A DNA stretch of 64,000 nucleotides from Fomes fomentarius (Eukaryota > Basidiomycota > Agaricomycetes > Polyporales > Polyporaceae), in assembly GCA_022606135.1 (NCBI GenBank), contig JABYQN010000005.1:2480001-2544000 (forward strand). The letters run 5' to 3'. The position numbers were made by a program, and so were the translations under genes. Below the pieces are notes generated by a model. That model saw only the letters and a list, made by a program, of their open reading frames with translations. It was not told the origin of the DNA and ran no database searches. The first letter of the stretch is position 1, and every line of letters starts with the position of its first letter. Positions 14,591 to 23,342 of this stretch are shown here, in pieces.

Positions 14591-16696
14591 CTACTGGTTC
14601 AAACCAAACCCGTCGCTCTTGACGTCCCCTGTGAGAGGCACAGTCGAGCCGTGCGCACTACGCATCGACATCGACTCTGCGAGCAAGTGAGATTCGGATG
14701 ACAATGGCGAAAGGGCAGGCTCCCGCGAATCATCATCTGGCACGGCGCTGGTGCTTCGTGTCCGCAACGAGTGGTACGCAGGCGGCAGGCGGCCGGAGGT
14801 CGACCGCACGAGCTCAGCGACGGACCCGCCATCTTCATGGCGGAGCTGATCCTCTGCAAACATCGGGACGACCGCGTTCGAGGCCGAGTCGCTCGGGCCT
14901 ATCGTGGTCGGGTCTGTTCCGCTCGCGCTCCATGACGACCCGGGCCCATGCCGTCGACTCGAACCTGAGGCTGATACGGGCCGCGTGACAACTGCGTGAA
15001 GATCATCGTGAGGGCCGTGCTCACAGAATCTGGGAGCCTATGCGAGACGGCTTTACCTGGGCCTCCCATCCTTGTGGTCGACATAACGGGTCCCTCCGAG
15101 GAGTCGCCATGCAGCCAGGCGTCTTGTCTCCTGCGCCGGTCGCGACGTATGCGCCAGGCAACATAGCCCGCGTAGAGGAGGACAATCACGCCCGCGCCAC
15201 CAACGACACCGCCAACGATCGCGCCGGTGTTCGACTTTGAGCTGACGGCGGCGGTCGTGCTTCCTGCGCTCTCGGTCGGAGTGCTTAAGGGAACCTAAGT
15301 AGGTGTAGGTTCGATTGAGTAACAGGAGACAAACAAGTTCACGCAAGTGCGACGATAGGCTGGGACGTACCAAGAGAGTTCCGTTGCCACCAGCACTGCC
15401 GGTGGACTCCTGTGTCGGGGAAGAATCCCCCAACGTTTGAGCCAATTGCGTGAATGATGATGTTCCTGTGGCGCTTATCGGAGAAGATGTGCTAGTTTTC
15501 CCTGCCGCATTCGTCTGGGTGGATGTTGGCGAGGTTGGCGAGGTTGGCGAGACGATGCTCTGAGGACTTGAGGTGGTCGTGGTAGTCACCGGCTGATTGG
15601 TGGAAATTGGCGTGTTGGTTGTAGTGGGCGTCTGTGTCGTGGTGTGCGATATCTGGTCTGGACAATGGGTGAAGACGTTGTTGTTATTCGCCGCGTGTTC
15701 ACGACCCGCATTCTCCTTTGTCCACACGCTGGTCACATTGGAGGTATGAGCGATCAAGGAGAGGCAGGCATAACAGTCGGAAACGTACTAGAACCTGTGT
15801 GAATGATAGCATCGCCGAAACAGTGTTCAGTTCGTAAACAAGTCAGGAGGCGAGTGAATGTGGCTAACCATGAACCGTCGTCCCAACCACCGTAGAGGAA
15901 ATTGTCCAAACGAATGTCTTTGTTGCACACAGCCTGCTGGATATCCGCTGGTAGGCTACACACGCTCTCAGTTTCATTTCTAGCATATCAGGGCGGCAAC
16001 GGACTGACGAGTGGTTCGTGCCCGCTCCACAACTCCCTTTGTACTCGGCATACGTCCCGGGATCTGATCGGAATCAGTCTGAGAAATGCACTGGACAGCG
16101 CGATGCAAATGCACTCACCGGTGTCGTAGCCGACGGTGTTGCCGTCCACCGTGTCATACTGGCAGCTGCGCAGCGGAGGAGTCAATACTACTAGGCGCCC
16201 CTCAAGATCAGAGCGGTACGCTCACTTCATGCACAGCATACTCAGTTGAAAGGCGACAGTATTGCAACAGCACGCAGCTAGCGACCACCCACAGTCTTGA
16301 GTGAAGATAGAAGTCCACGTAGCTATCTCGCAATCACGTACAGACTTGATCATCGCAAGTATCTCCTGGAGTACGAGTCCTGAAGGTGGGTACTTGGTCT
16401 AATGTAGCAGATTGGTGGGCTGGCTTCATGATGAGAAGAGAGAGGGAGACTCACAATCGGGGTTGCATATTTGGCGCAACCTCTGGTATGTCATGCCTGC
16501 ATGATGAGCCAATGTTCATGAGCAGGATGACGATATAAGCTGGAATCAGCAGCGTACAAGGTGTCTCCCCCACAACATCTGTATACCAATCCAACTGCTT
16601 GCTGATACAAGCCGTGCCTCCGGCCGATACCTGTGGGAGCCACGAGAGACATACGAGGAAAAAGAGAATTCCCACCACGATTTGCAGGTGTGGCAT
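14591..16696 (-). CDS. single-pass receptor-like surface protein with Cys-rich ectodomain
   Basis: Eleven exons from the right: 16558-16696, 16455-16496, 16342-16398, 16226-16277, 16119-16165, 16009-16063, 15869-15964, 15789-15794, 15371-15728, 15057-15294, 14591-14991 (496 aa). A signal peptide (MPHLQIVVGILFFLVCLSW) precedes a cysteine-rich ectodomain containing LDWYTDVVGETPC, a CCC cluster, and LDNFLYGGWDDGSWFYVW. Then come a Ser/Thr-rich, probably O-glycosylated stalk, one membrane span (AIVGGVVGGAGVIVLLYAGY), a basic stop-transfer (RRDRRRR) and a disordered cytosolic tail ending in GFGLNQ. Similar proteins are common in Agaricomycetes but, to my knowledge, have no assigned function; the shape recalls fungal wall sensors. 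The eighth exon has only 6 nt. The upstream ATG at 16870 would hide the signal peptide, so ATG 16696 was chosen. Confidence 0.85.
15525..15551 (-). repeat. 9-bp tandem repeat, three copies
   Basis: GTTGGCGAG is repeated three times head to tail on the plus strand. On the coding strand it encodes an SPT repeat in the Ser/Thr-rich stalk of the receptor-like protein. Length variation here would change stalk length without shifting frame. Confidence 0.9.
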
Positions 16697-17177
16697 CCCG
16701 AGCAGTAGCAGATTCAGAATCACTGCGGATGAGAAAGGAGACCGGGCGTCTGACACAAGCGTACGAGAGGGTGGAGCAGGACAAGGGCAGGCCCAGCGCG
16801 GTGGGGCATGAATGGGAGCATAAGTATAGCTAGTACTGTCACCGCTGACCGCTTGTTGCCATCTGTTCAAATGGACAGCTCTCTTCGGCGGGTTTCGACT
16901 CTAGCGGTGGGTATTCCTAGTCCCTGGCGTTCATCAGGAACCCTTTGTCCATCATGCATCATCCTGTCAGATGTCCGTGTGACCGGAGAGCATCGAGCCA
17001 GGCCTATAGTACTGGTGAGGTGGCACTGCAGTTGGGTCCGGTATTGTTCAATGCACAGCACACTTGCAAGTTTGTATAACAACGCTTTCTAAGCGGGGCT
17101 CGAGCTCGGCGCGCATCTTCCAAGCTTCAAGTTCGGAGTCGGACAGAACTGCGCCTCGAGATTGATCGAGATCGGTA

Positions 17178-17210
17178 TCCCTCCTCCTCCTCCTCCTCCC
17201 CCTCCCCCTC
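17178..17210. repeat. CTC/TCC microsatellite
   Basis: An almost pure run of CTC trinucleotides passes into CCCCCT units. It lies in intergenic sequence with no supported coding frame across it. Confidence 0.85.
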
Positions 17211-17759
17211 GCTGCTCAAGTGTGAGCAAAGAATTCCACAGACTTACTGATGGCCTGATATGCCTACGACCCCTCCCGGCATCAAACCTGGTATGTTCTA
17301 TTTGCGCTCGGGCCTGGCCGCCTGAGAACATCAATACTTACATGGGTTGGGAACATACCGCCTGCTCTGCTCAACCTGGAAGTTCGGTGCACGATCTGAT
17401 GAGCAGTCGGTCCGGGAAGCCAGGAGAGCAAGGGGGGCACTGGACGCTCCCACGAGAGCGCCGCCCGCCCCTTACACAGCCACTTTGACCCCAAAGCTTA
17501 GCGATGTCCCATTCAAAGCGCGACAGTTGAACGTCCAGGAGATACACAAGTTCAAGATTCAGAGCAAGAGCAAATACAGCTTAAGGCGGACTGCGTTGAA
17601 GACTCCAACTTGAAGAATCCGAGTCAGGCGTGCGGACAGGCAGCGGATACTGTACAGCCTACAGGAGCGGGCATAGGTTCCACATCACTATCGTAACACA
17701 AAGCAACGTTAACCGCGATGTGTCGAATATCTATGAAATGAAAGAACCATTCTCCTGGC

Positions 17760-18120
17760 GTCTTGGTTTCGGAATTCGACCGTCCGAGCTCAGCGACAGA
17801 CGCGCCATCTTCACGCCGAACGCTTCTTGAGTGCGCGCAGATTCGACGACGACGACGATCGAGTTGGATTATTCAGGTGACATATAACCCGCAGGCTTCG
17901 CTGGTTCTCAACCACTGGCAGGTTTGCAGTGGCAGGTATCGTATGTCACATGGCACTGCGTGTAAGACTGGTAAGAGCGAGAAAGTGACGTACATCGCAT
18001 TGCCGCTATCAGACCGCGTGCCAAGACCGGCATGGACTACATCCCGACGCCCAAAGGGCGAGAGAGCGGTGGTTAGTGACAGTGACGGTGGCACGGCGCT
18101 CAATTTAATTTGCAGGAGCT
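17760..18120 (-). pseudogene. fragment similar to the cytosolic tail of the 14591-16696 receptor-like gene
   Basis: On the minus strand, EDGASVAELGRSNS near 17775-17815 aligns with EDGGSVAELVRSTS of the intact gene, and the underlying DNA is also close (GAAGATGGCG, GTCGCTGAGCTCG and CGGTCGA shared in order). Just upstream, GLGTRSDSGNAM resembles the IGPSDSASN part of the same tail. No signal peptide, ectodomain or membrane exon was found, so this looks like a 5'-deleted, decayed duplicate. The similarity is short, so confidence is moderate. Confidence 0.5.
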
Positions 18121-18591
18121 CTTCCTTTTTTGGGCAGGTAGTACGTACGCCATCATAATGATGTCCGATTGCCATGCTCTTTGACACGACTGCTCGTGCA
18201 CAACGCTCGATACGGCGCTAAGAGGGACCTTTCATACCCTCGGACAGCTCACTTTCTACTATATTGTTTGTAGCCTTCAAGTTCGTCACCGCAAGACCCG
18301 TTGACGTATACGACGTCACAACCTACCTCGCACCTACTTCGGATCCCCCGTCTTCCCCGCGAGGAGGCTCCAAGAAACTGTCCCTGTCAACTCTGAGTCT
18401 AATTGTTTTTTTCCTATTCATACGTCACTCATCGTCCTGCTCAGCTGATCCATCATCACCACGCTCAGCATGATTGAGTGGGTTCAAAAAAGTCCACGAG
18501 CCGACTATATGTACGTTTGGTACTGCAGTGGACCAGTGTCCCCTCAATCCCCATCCCCGTTCGTAATCTGTACAAGTCGCACACTGACAAT

Positions 18592-19529
18592 ATGGCCACC
18601 ACACTAGTAAACAGCCGGTGGTTTGGACCCGAGGCATACAGCGAATTTGGTCCTTTGCGGGCTTTGATTGATGCCCAAAAGGAACGAGGATGGGACGAAG
18701 CTTGGTTGGTGCACATCTTATCATCATCCTTGGAGTCTCAATCTGACGCAGACTTTGATACTACAGGAAAGGTAATACGACCCCGTGGGACGCAGGCAAA
18801 GCGCAGCCCGCTTTGACCGGTCTCCTGAAGTCGGGTGCCATTGACCTTCCTCGTACTGGCCGTGCACTCGTTCCAGGATGCGGCAGAGTGAGCCTGTTGC
18901 CCTATGATGCAGCTGGTAACAATGGCTGACCGCGGGCATCTCAGGGCTATGACGCTGTCGCTATCGCTGCCGCTCTCGGCCTGGAGACACTGGGGACGGA
19001 CATCTCCTCCAATGCTGTGAATGCCGCACGCGGGTCAGTGGAGTGTGACTGTAGGGACCGTCTCCGCTCGATTCTTACTGGACAACCCGACAGCTATCTT
19101 CAGACCACGGGTGACCTTGAGGCCAAGGTTAAGTTTGACGTAGCCGACTTCTTTGCAATGGAAGAAGCAGCGGCATATGATGTTATCTACGACTACACGT
19201 ATGCCCACATCCCGGCCGAGACAAGAAGCGCACAAACTGACCAGAAGCCTCGTCACAGATTCTTCGTTGCCATTCCACCTGCGAAGAGAGCAGAGTGGGG
19301 ACAACAGATGGCGAAGCTCGTCAAGCCCGGCGGCTTCCTCATTACGTTGATCTTCCCGATCCTTCCGTACAAGGACTTTGGGCCTCCGTTCTATGTTCGC
19401 CCGGAGCATTACGATGAGGTCCTTGGGGAAGGATGGGAGACGGTGCTGGACACGGTGCCCGAGGTGACTCCTGAGACACTCCCGGATCATGTTGGTAAAG
19501 AGCGACTCGTGGTGCGCAGGAAGCTGTAG
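18592..19529 (+). CDS. thiol/thiopurine methyltransferase (TPMT family)
   Basis: Exons 18592-18704, 18767-18887, 18945-19033, 19094-19198, 19259-19529 (232 aa). The TPMT-fold features are clear: an N-terminal WFGPEAY and TPWDAG segment, SAM-binding motif I ALVPGCGRGYD, motif with the acidic ribose ligand TLGTDIS, FDVADFF, DYTFFVAIPP, and KPGGFLITL. It should transfer methyl groups from S-adenosylmethionine to thiols, halides or hydrogen sulfide; plant and fungal members make methylated sulfur or halide volatiles. Substrate is not inferable. Intron 19199-19258 is 60 nt without an in-frame stop, but splicing it restores the conserved DYTFF junction. The protein looks cytosolic. Confidence 0.9.
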
Positions 19530-19964
19530 AGTCTCGGGCTTGAACTCTCAACCCTGCATCCAACTGCGTTCCATGCAACTAAGTAGTTTGACCCACTGCC
19601 ACATTCGCTATCCGACACACTGTTGTATAGACTTTCGCTTGATACTCCAAGTCAGTGGACTCTCCCATTACATCGAGACACACACAAGCCGTTTCCCGGC
19701 TCCAACACTTTCCTCCGAAGTCTACTAGTAGGGGACCGTGGATGTGCAGAGCCTCTGGAGGGCCCGGCCTGTGCAGAGGTGCCCTTCCGAACATTGACGC
19801 GTGTGCCGCGTGTCCGTCCGCTGGCTCGCTGGCTCCCCTTGATTTTGGCTGATGCACACGAGCTCTCAGTCCGAGTAAGACCCTTGATACTCCCGGAGAA
19901 AAAGTCAGTGCACTCTTGTCGACCGTCCCCCTTCTCTCGCATAGGTCGCAAACACAGGGATCGG
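19530..19964. other. intergenic region, no gene seen
   Basis: Sequence between the methyltransferase stop and the FunK1 relic. Minus-strand open frames exist but have no recognisable domains and probably represent decayed FunK1-locus DNA. Confidence 0.4.
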
Positions 19965-20108
19965 CTATTCACGGTAATCGACGAGGTATTGCAGGATAAT
20001 ACCTTGCGCAGCTTCGTGGAGGTGGTCGGTTTCCAAGTGTCCCTGGAATAATGCGTATTCGGTTGCAATCTGCCTTGCGATTCGCCACATCCCTTGGATC
20101 TGCAACAT
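19965..20108 (-). pseudogene. FunK1 kinase relic with premature stop
   Basis: On the minus strand this segment reads MWRIARQIATEYALFQGH, then DHLHEAAQGIILQYLVDYRE and a TAG stop. It aligns with the neighbouring kinase (MYRIAEQIACEYALWDGQ, DHLHEAVQRLILQYLVDHRY), so it is a second, broken copy of the same region lying directly downstream. The rest of the kinase is not recognisable around it. The pair indicates tandem duplication followed by decay. Confidence 0.8.
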
Positions 20109-20304
20109 GTCTGTGTATATTGATGTGAATCCTGCGATAAACATTGTTACAGCAAAAGCGCGAGAAGTTTACAAGTCGAGATGAAGACAGGGTGAGCATT
20201 CATGCAATGGTACGAGATGTGACGGCGAGCGGCAATGGAGTATCCACCAAGAGCGGCACGCATGAACAGCCACGGGGGATGATGCGTACACAGCTCACCG
20301 CCGT

Positions 20305-22011
20305 TCATGCGTTTCCGGCCTCGTCGTCATCATGGGTTGAGACAGCGGAGCCAGTGAGACCCTTGCGAAGCTTGCTGTCACGTCCACCTTGGCTATCCGA
20401 CTTGCGCTTCGAGGCGGAGGCGACAGCGAGCTTTGGCTTGATTGTGAGCGAACCGCGCTCCCTAGTGTGGCGAGGGATCGTGGAAGGACCCACGACGGGG
20501 CCTTGCCCGGCACGCTCCGCCTTCGCCATAACACCCTCGACCGACGCGCGGCCCAACGTTAGAGCAGCGTAAGCAGATGATGAAGGAAGCTCATGCTCGC
20601 CAGGATACGGGAAGTGGAGACTCCGAGCTTGCAGCGGATACTTCAATCGCAAACAGAGGTAGCCATCGCGCACGTCCGACGGGCAGCGCCTCAACCATTG
20701 AACGCATTCCGGGTCCAACGGGATGGGTCGATAGCGGTGGTCGACCAAGTATTGGAGGATCAACCGCTGTACAGCCTCATGAAGATGGTCGACGTGCATC
20801 GCATCCTGCCCGTCCCAGAGTGCATACTCGCAGGCGATCTGTTCAGCAATCCGATACATCAGAATAGCGATGTCATCCATGATCGGGGAGAAGACCGATT
20901 GCCACTCTCGTAGGGACCAGCCAAAGATACCATGGCGGTTCTCGGCTTCCGTTGCACTACCATTTTCTGGGATCGTGTGGTGGCAGAGGATGTTCCAGAC
21001 GTTGTCTACAGCGTCTGGTGCCCACTGTTCTAGCGGTATCCCCTTGGGTTGAGCACGAAGGAGGGCAGTGAACAAGGTCCAAAACACAGATTCAACATCA
21101 TGCTCAGGACGGTGACGGAAGGCTGGACACTTCATATTGTAGGAGTTTGTCGGCGGCCGTCCTCCGTGGAACGTTCCATCCTTGTCATTGTACCGCTCGT
21201 AGCGTTCCTGTCCATGAGCCTTGACGTATAGGTCCAGAGCAGCACCGTCTAGAATGGGCATCGGCCATCCGTAGAAATCATATTTCCTATCTAGGACGAG
21301 GCCGAGAGCTACGCTTCGCGCGATGTACATCGGCGTGCCCTAGGGGTACGTAAGACCGAGGTCGCACACGAGATGTAGATGAGCAAGGCTTACCGTGCGA
21401 TGCACAAGCTCTTCATCGGTCGAGTCAACATCTTTTTCGCGATCCAGCCTGAGGAGAGCCGAATTGTCTGCATCAATCATCAATGAGGTAGCCGTGCGCT
21501 TCTCGAGTGGCCTACCAGAAACGTCAACATCCTTGCATCAAGTAATCAGCAAAAAACAACCCACCTATTCTCTCCCCCAAGGACATCCTGAATGAGGGGT
21601 GGAGCATCCTCAAAGACTGGCCTCGGGTACATGAGGATGTTGAAGAAGCTCATGTCTCGGTGGAGCACCTTGCGTTTAGTCAGGAGAGTGCGGTGTACTA
21701 AGCCAGATGTATGAGAACCTCAGTCAAGTACGCACATCATGCGTGTGATTGGATACAACAACTCACCTTCAAGGGTGTCATAAATTGCCATCAACAGATC
21801 ATTGACGGACTTGGCTTCAGAAAGACGGTGTCCAAAGTCGTACAGAGCCAGACGGTACCTCGTCCTTAGCATCTCTTCAGCGGTGCTCCCGCATTGGAGT
21901 GTCTTCCGATCTGTCTGTACACGCTCAGCATCCATGAGGCGTACTACGACGCCGGGGACGTCGCCCTTGGCATGGATATGCCTCATTATCTCTTCCTCCG
22001 TGTAGCGGAGC
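20305..22011 (-). CDS. FunK1-type fungal protein kinase, apparently 5'-truncated
   Basis: Exons from the right: 21767-22011, 21565-21697, 21394-21511, 20305-21339. The first in-frame ATG is 21986, which gives 501 aa. FunK1 features are TEEEIMRHIHAKGDVPG, catalytic loop VLHRDMSFFNIL, the RPLEKRTATSLMIDADNSAL segment and TGTPMYIARS, followed by the usual C-terminal part (HDVESVFWTLFTALL) and a basic tail with KRKSD. Typical members have roughly 200-300 more residues upstream, including the N-lobe ATP-binding part. The exon at 22011 begins with a plausible acceptor, but an in-frame TAA lies just beyond it, and no N-lobe exon was found in the next 800 bp. It may be a pseudogene or a catalytically dead kinase. 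FunK1 genes are expanded in multicellular basidiomycetes. Confidence 0.75.
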
Positions 22012-22858
22012 CTGGAGAAGCAATGATTTTATACCGGTCAAGTTCGGAGCTTCAATCGAGGAATAACGGCCACAGCGTGATGAGGGGACGACACGGTTAA
22101 GGGATGTGGTCGAGGACAAGTTCAACTTTCCGTTGTTCGACTTGCCGCGTGCAGTGCATATGGGCGTCTATAGGTTTGTTTGTGACCGGACCACCGGCCC
22201 GGCCAAGTAACCGCCCCCCTTAAGTTACTCGAGTTGGTTTGCCAATATCTGGACCATTGTTCCACAGAAAGAGGTTGGATAACATATAAGATTAATCTGG
22301 CAGCACGGCTGCGCAGACCACATTTGATCTAAGCAGCCCACATATAGCGGCAGCCAACAAACTTGCCGCTACTGCATGCCATTGGTTGGCCTACCTACGT
22401 ACCGCCGGTAATTGAGTCCCTCGAACGCCCCGCTGGTGCTATTCTCTGCGCTGTTCTCCGTCTCTCGAACCGGAAAGGCGATGTATACCATGCTTGCCCA
22501 GTGCGGAGAAACCCAGACGTGATACGAGAGAGTAATACTCCGAGTCACTTGTGTGCCCCCGGCTATACAATCATCTAGTAGTAGCGGTAGTGGTTTGCAA
22601 GTCCCGGCTCGGCTCAGGACAGCTTAGTCTTATTGAGAAGGCAAGCCGGGTCGGCCCATACTCAGTGAGCAGTCTCCTATTAGTACTAGGCTTCGCCAAA
22701 GTTGAGCGATAGAGCCGGTGTTCCCCCTCCAGCTCTTCCGCAACCGGGACGTGGTGCTCAGCTTCGCGCCCACATTGCTGTAGGTCGCCACCTAGATTAG
22801 GCTCAGATAGGCGTGATGTACACAGTCCCGCTTAATTCTAGATCACTACCTCGTCAGC
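22012..22858. other. intergenic region where the FunK1 N-lobe would be expected
   Basis: I looked here on the minus strand for the missing FunK1 N-terminal exons and found only short frames without kinase motifs. No other gene is supported. Confidence 0.5.
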
Positions 22859-23203
22859 ATGGCTCAGGCCGGCGCCCACCTTGTACCGGCGGTCGTAGGC
22901 AACGCCGTGGGCGGGGCACTGACAAGCTCTAGATATACCTTTCCAATGCGATCGGTGCAGTTACTGGCATGGCAGCGAGTTCGGCGGCTTTTGGAGGCGC
23001 TGCTCATATATATATTCGACATTCCGGACAAAGTGGACTTCATTCGCCAGTGCTTGGAGAACATGAAGTTCGTCCTAAGGCTGGACGGAAGACTCAAGAA
23101 TGTCGCGACCCAAGCATACTTGACGAAGTTCAAAGGAGCATACAGTGGGATGGCGGCTTCAATCGCGTTTTCACTTTCGGGGACCATACTCTTCACAAAA
23201 TAG
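22859..23203 (+). pseudogene. MFS transporter relic, internally deleted
   Basis: A 114-codon open frame opens with AGAHLVPAVVGNAVGGALT, which looks like a transmembrane loop of drug/amino-acid type (DHA2, FNX1-like) MFS transporters. After a garbled stretch it ends with FIRQCLENMKFVLRLDG and YLTKFKGAYSGMAASIAF, which resembles the C-terminal region of the same family. About ten membrane segments are missing, so this is more likely a deletion relic than a small gene. Family assignment rests on memory of the motif. Confidence 0.45.
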
Positions 23204-23342
23204 CGCTCGCTGTCATAGATGACCGGGACGAGCGAACTAAGTGGTCAATGCGATGGCCCGTCAAAAAACTACCATAATTATAAGATGATATACTGGTGTG
23301 AACAGTCCGTCCGATCAACAAAGCATAGCATGAAGTGGTTAC

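Larger units (their letters stand above)
16697..18591. other. divergent intergenic region with a decayed paralogue fragment and microsatellite
   Basis: This 1.9-kb gap separates the divergent receptor-like and methyltransferase genes. It holds a CTC-rich microsatellite at about 17178-17210 and a minus-strand remnant at about 17760-18120 that resembles the cytosolic tail of the neighbouring receptor-like gene. A minus-strand reading near 17090-17190 (LSDSELEAWKMRAELEPRL) looks protein-like but could not be joined to anything. No intact gene is supported. Confidence 0.5.

Noticed and set aside
15365..15372. alternative end of the receptor-like protein at 14899
   Set aside because: Reading exon 10 straight through gives a non-conserved tail; splicing at 15056 to 14991 yields a longer open frame that ends in a typical disordered tail and matches the nearby paralogue fragment.
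16558..16870. ATG at 16870 as start of the receptor-like gene
   Set aside because: It would put 58 residues before a textbook signal peptide; ATG 16696 starts exactly at the signal peptide.
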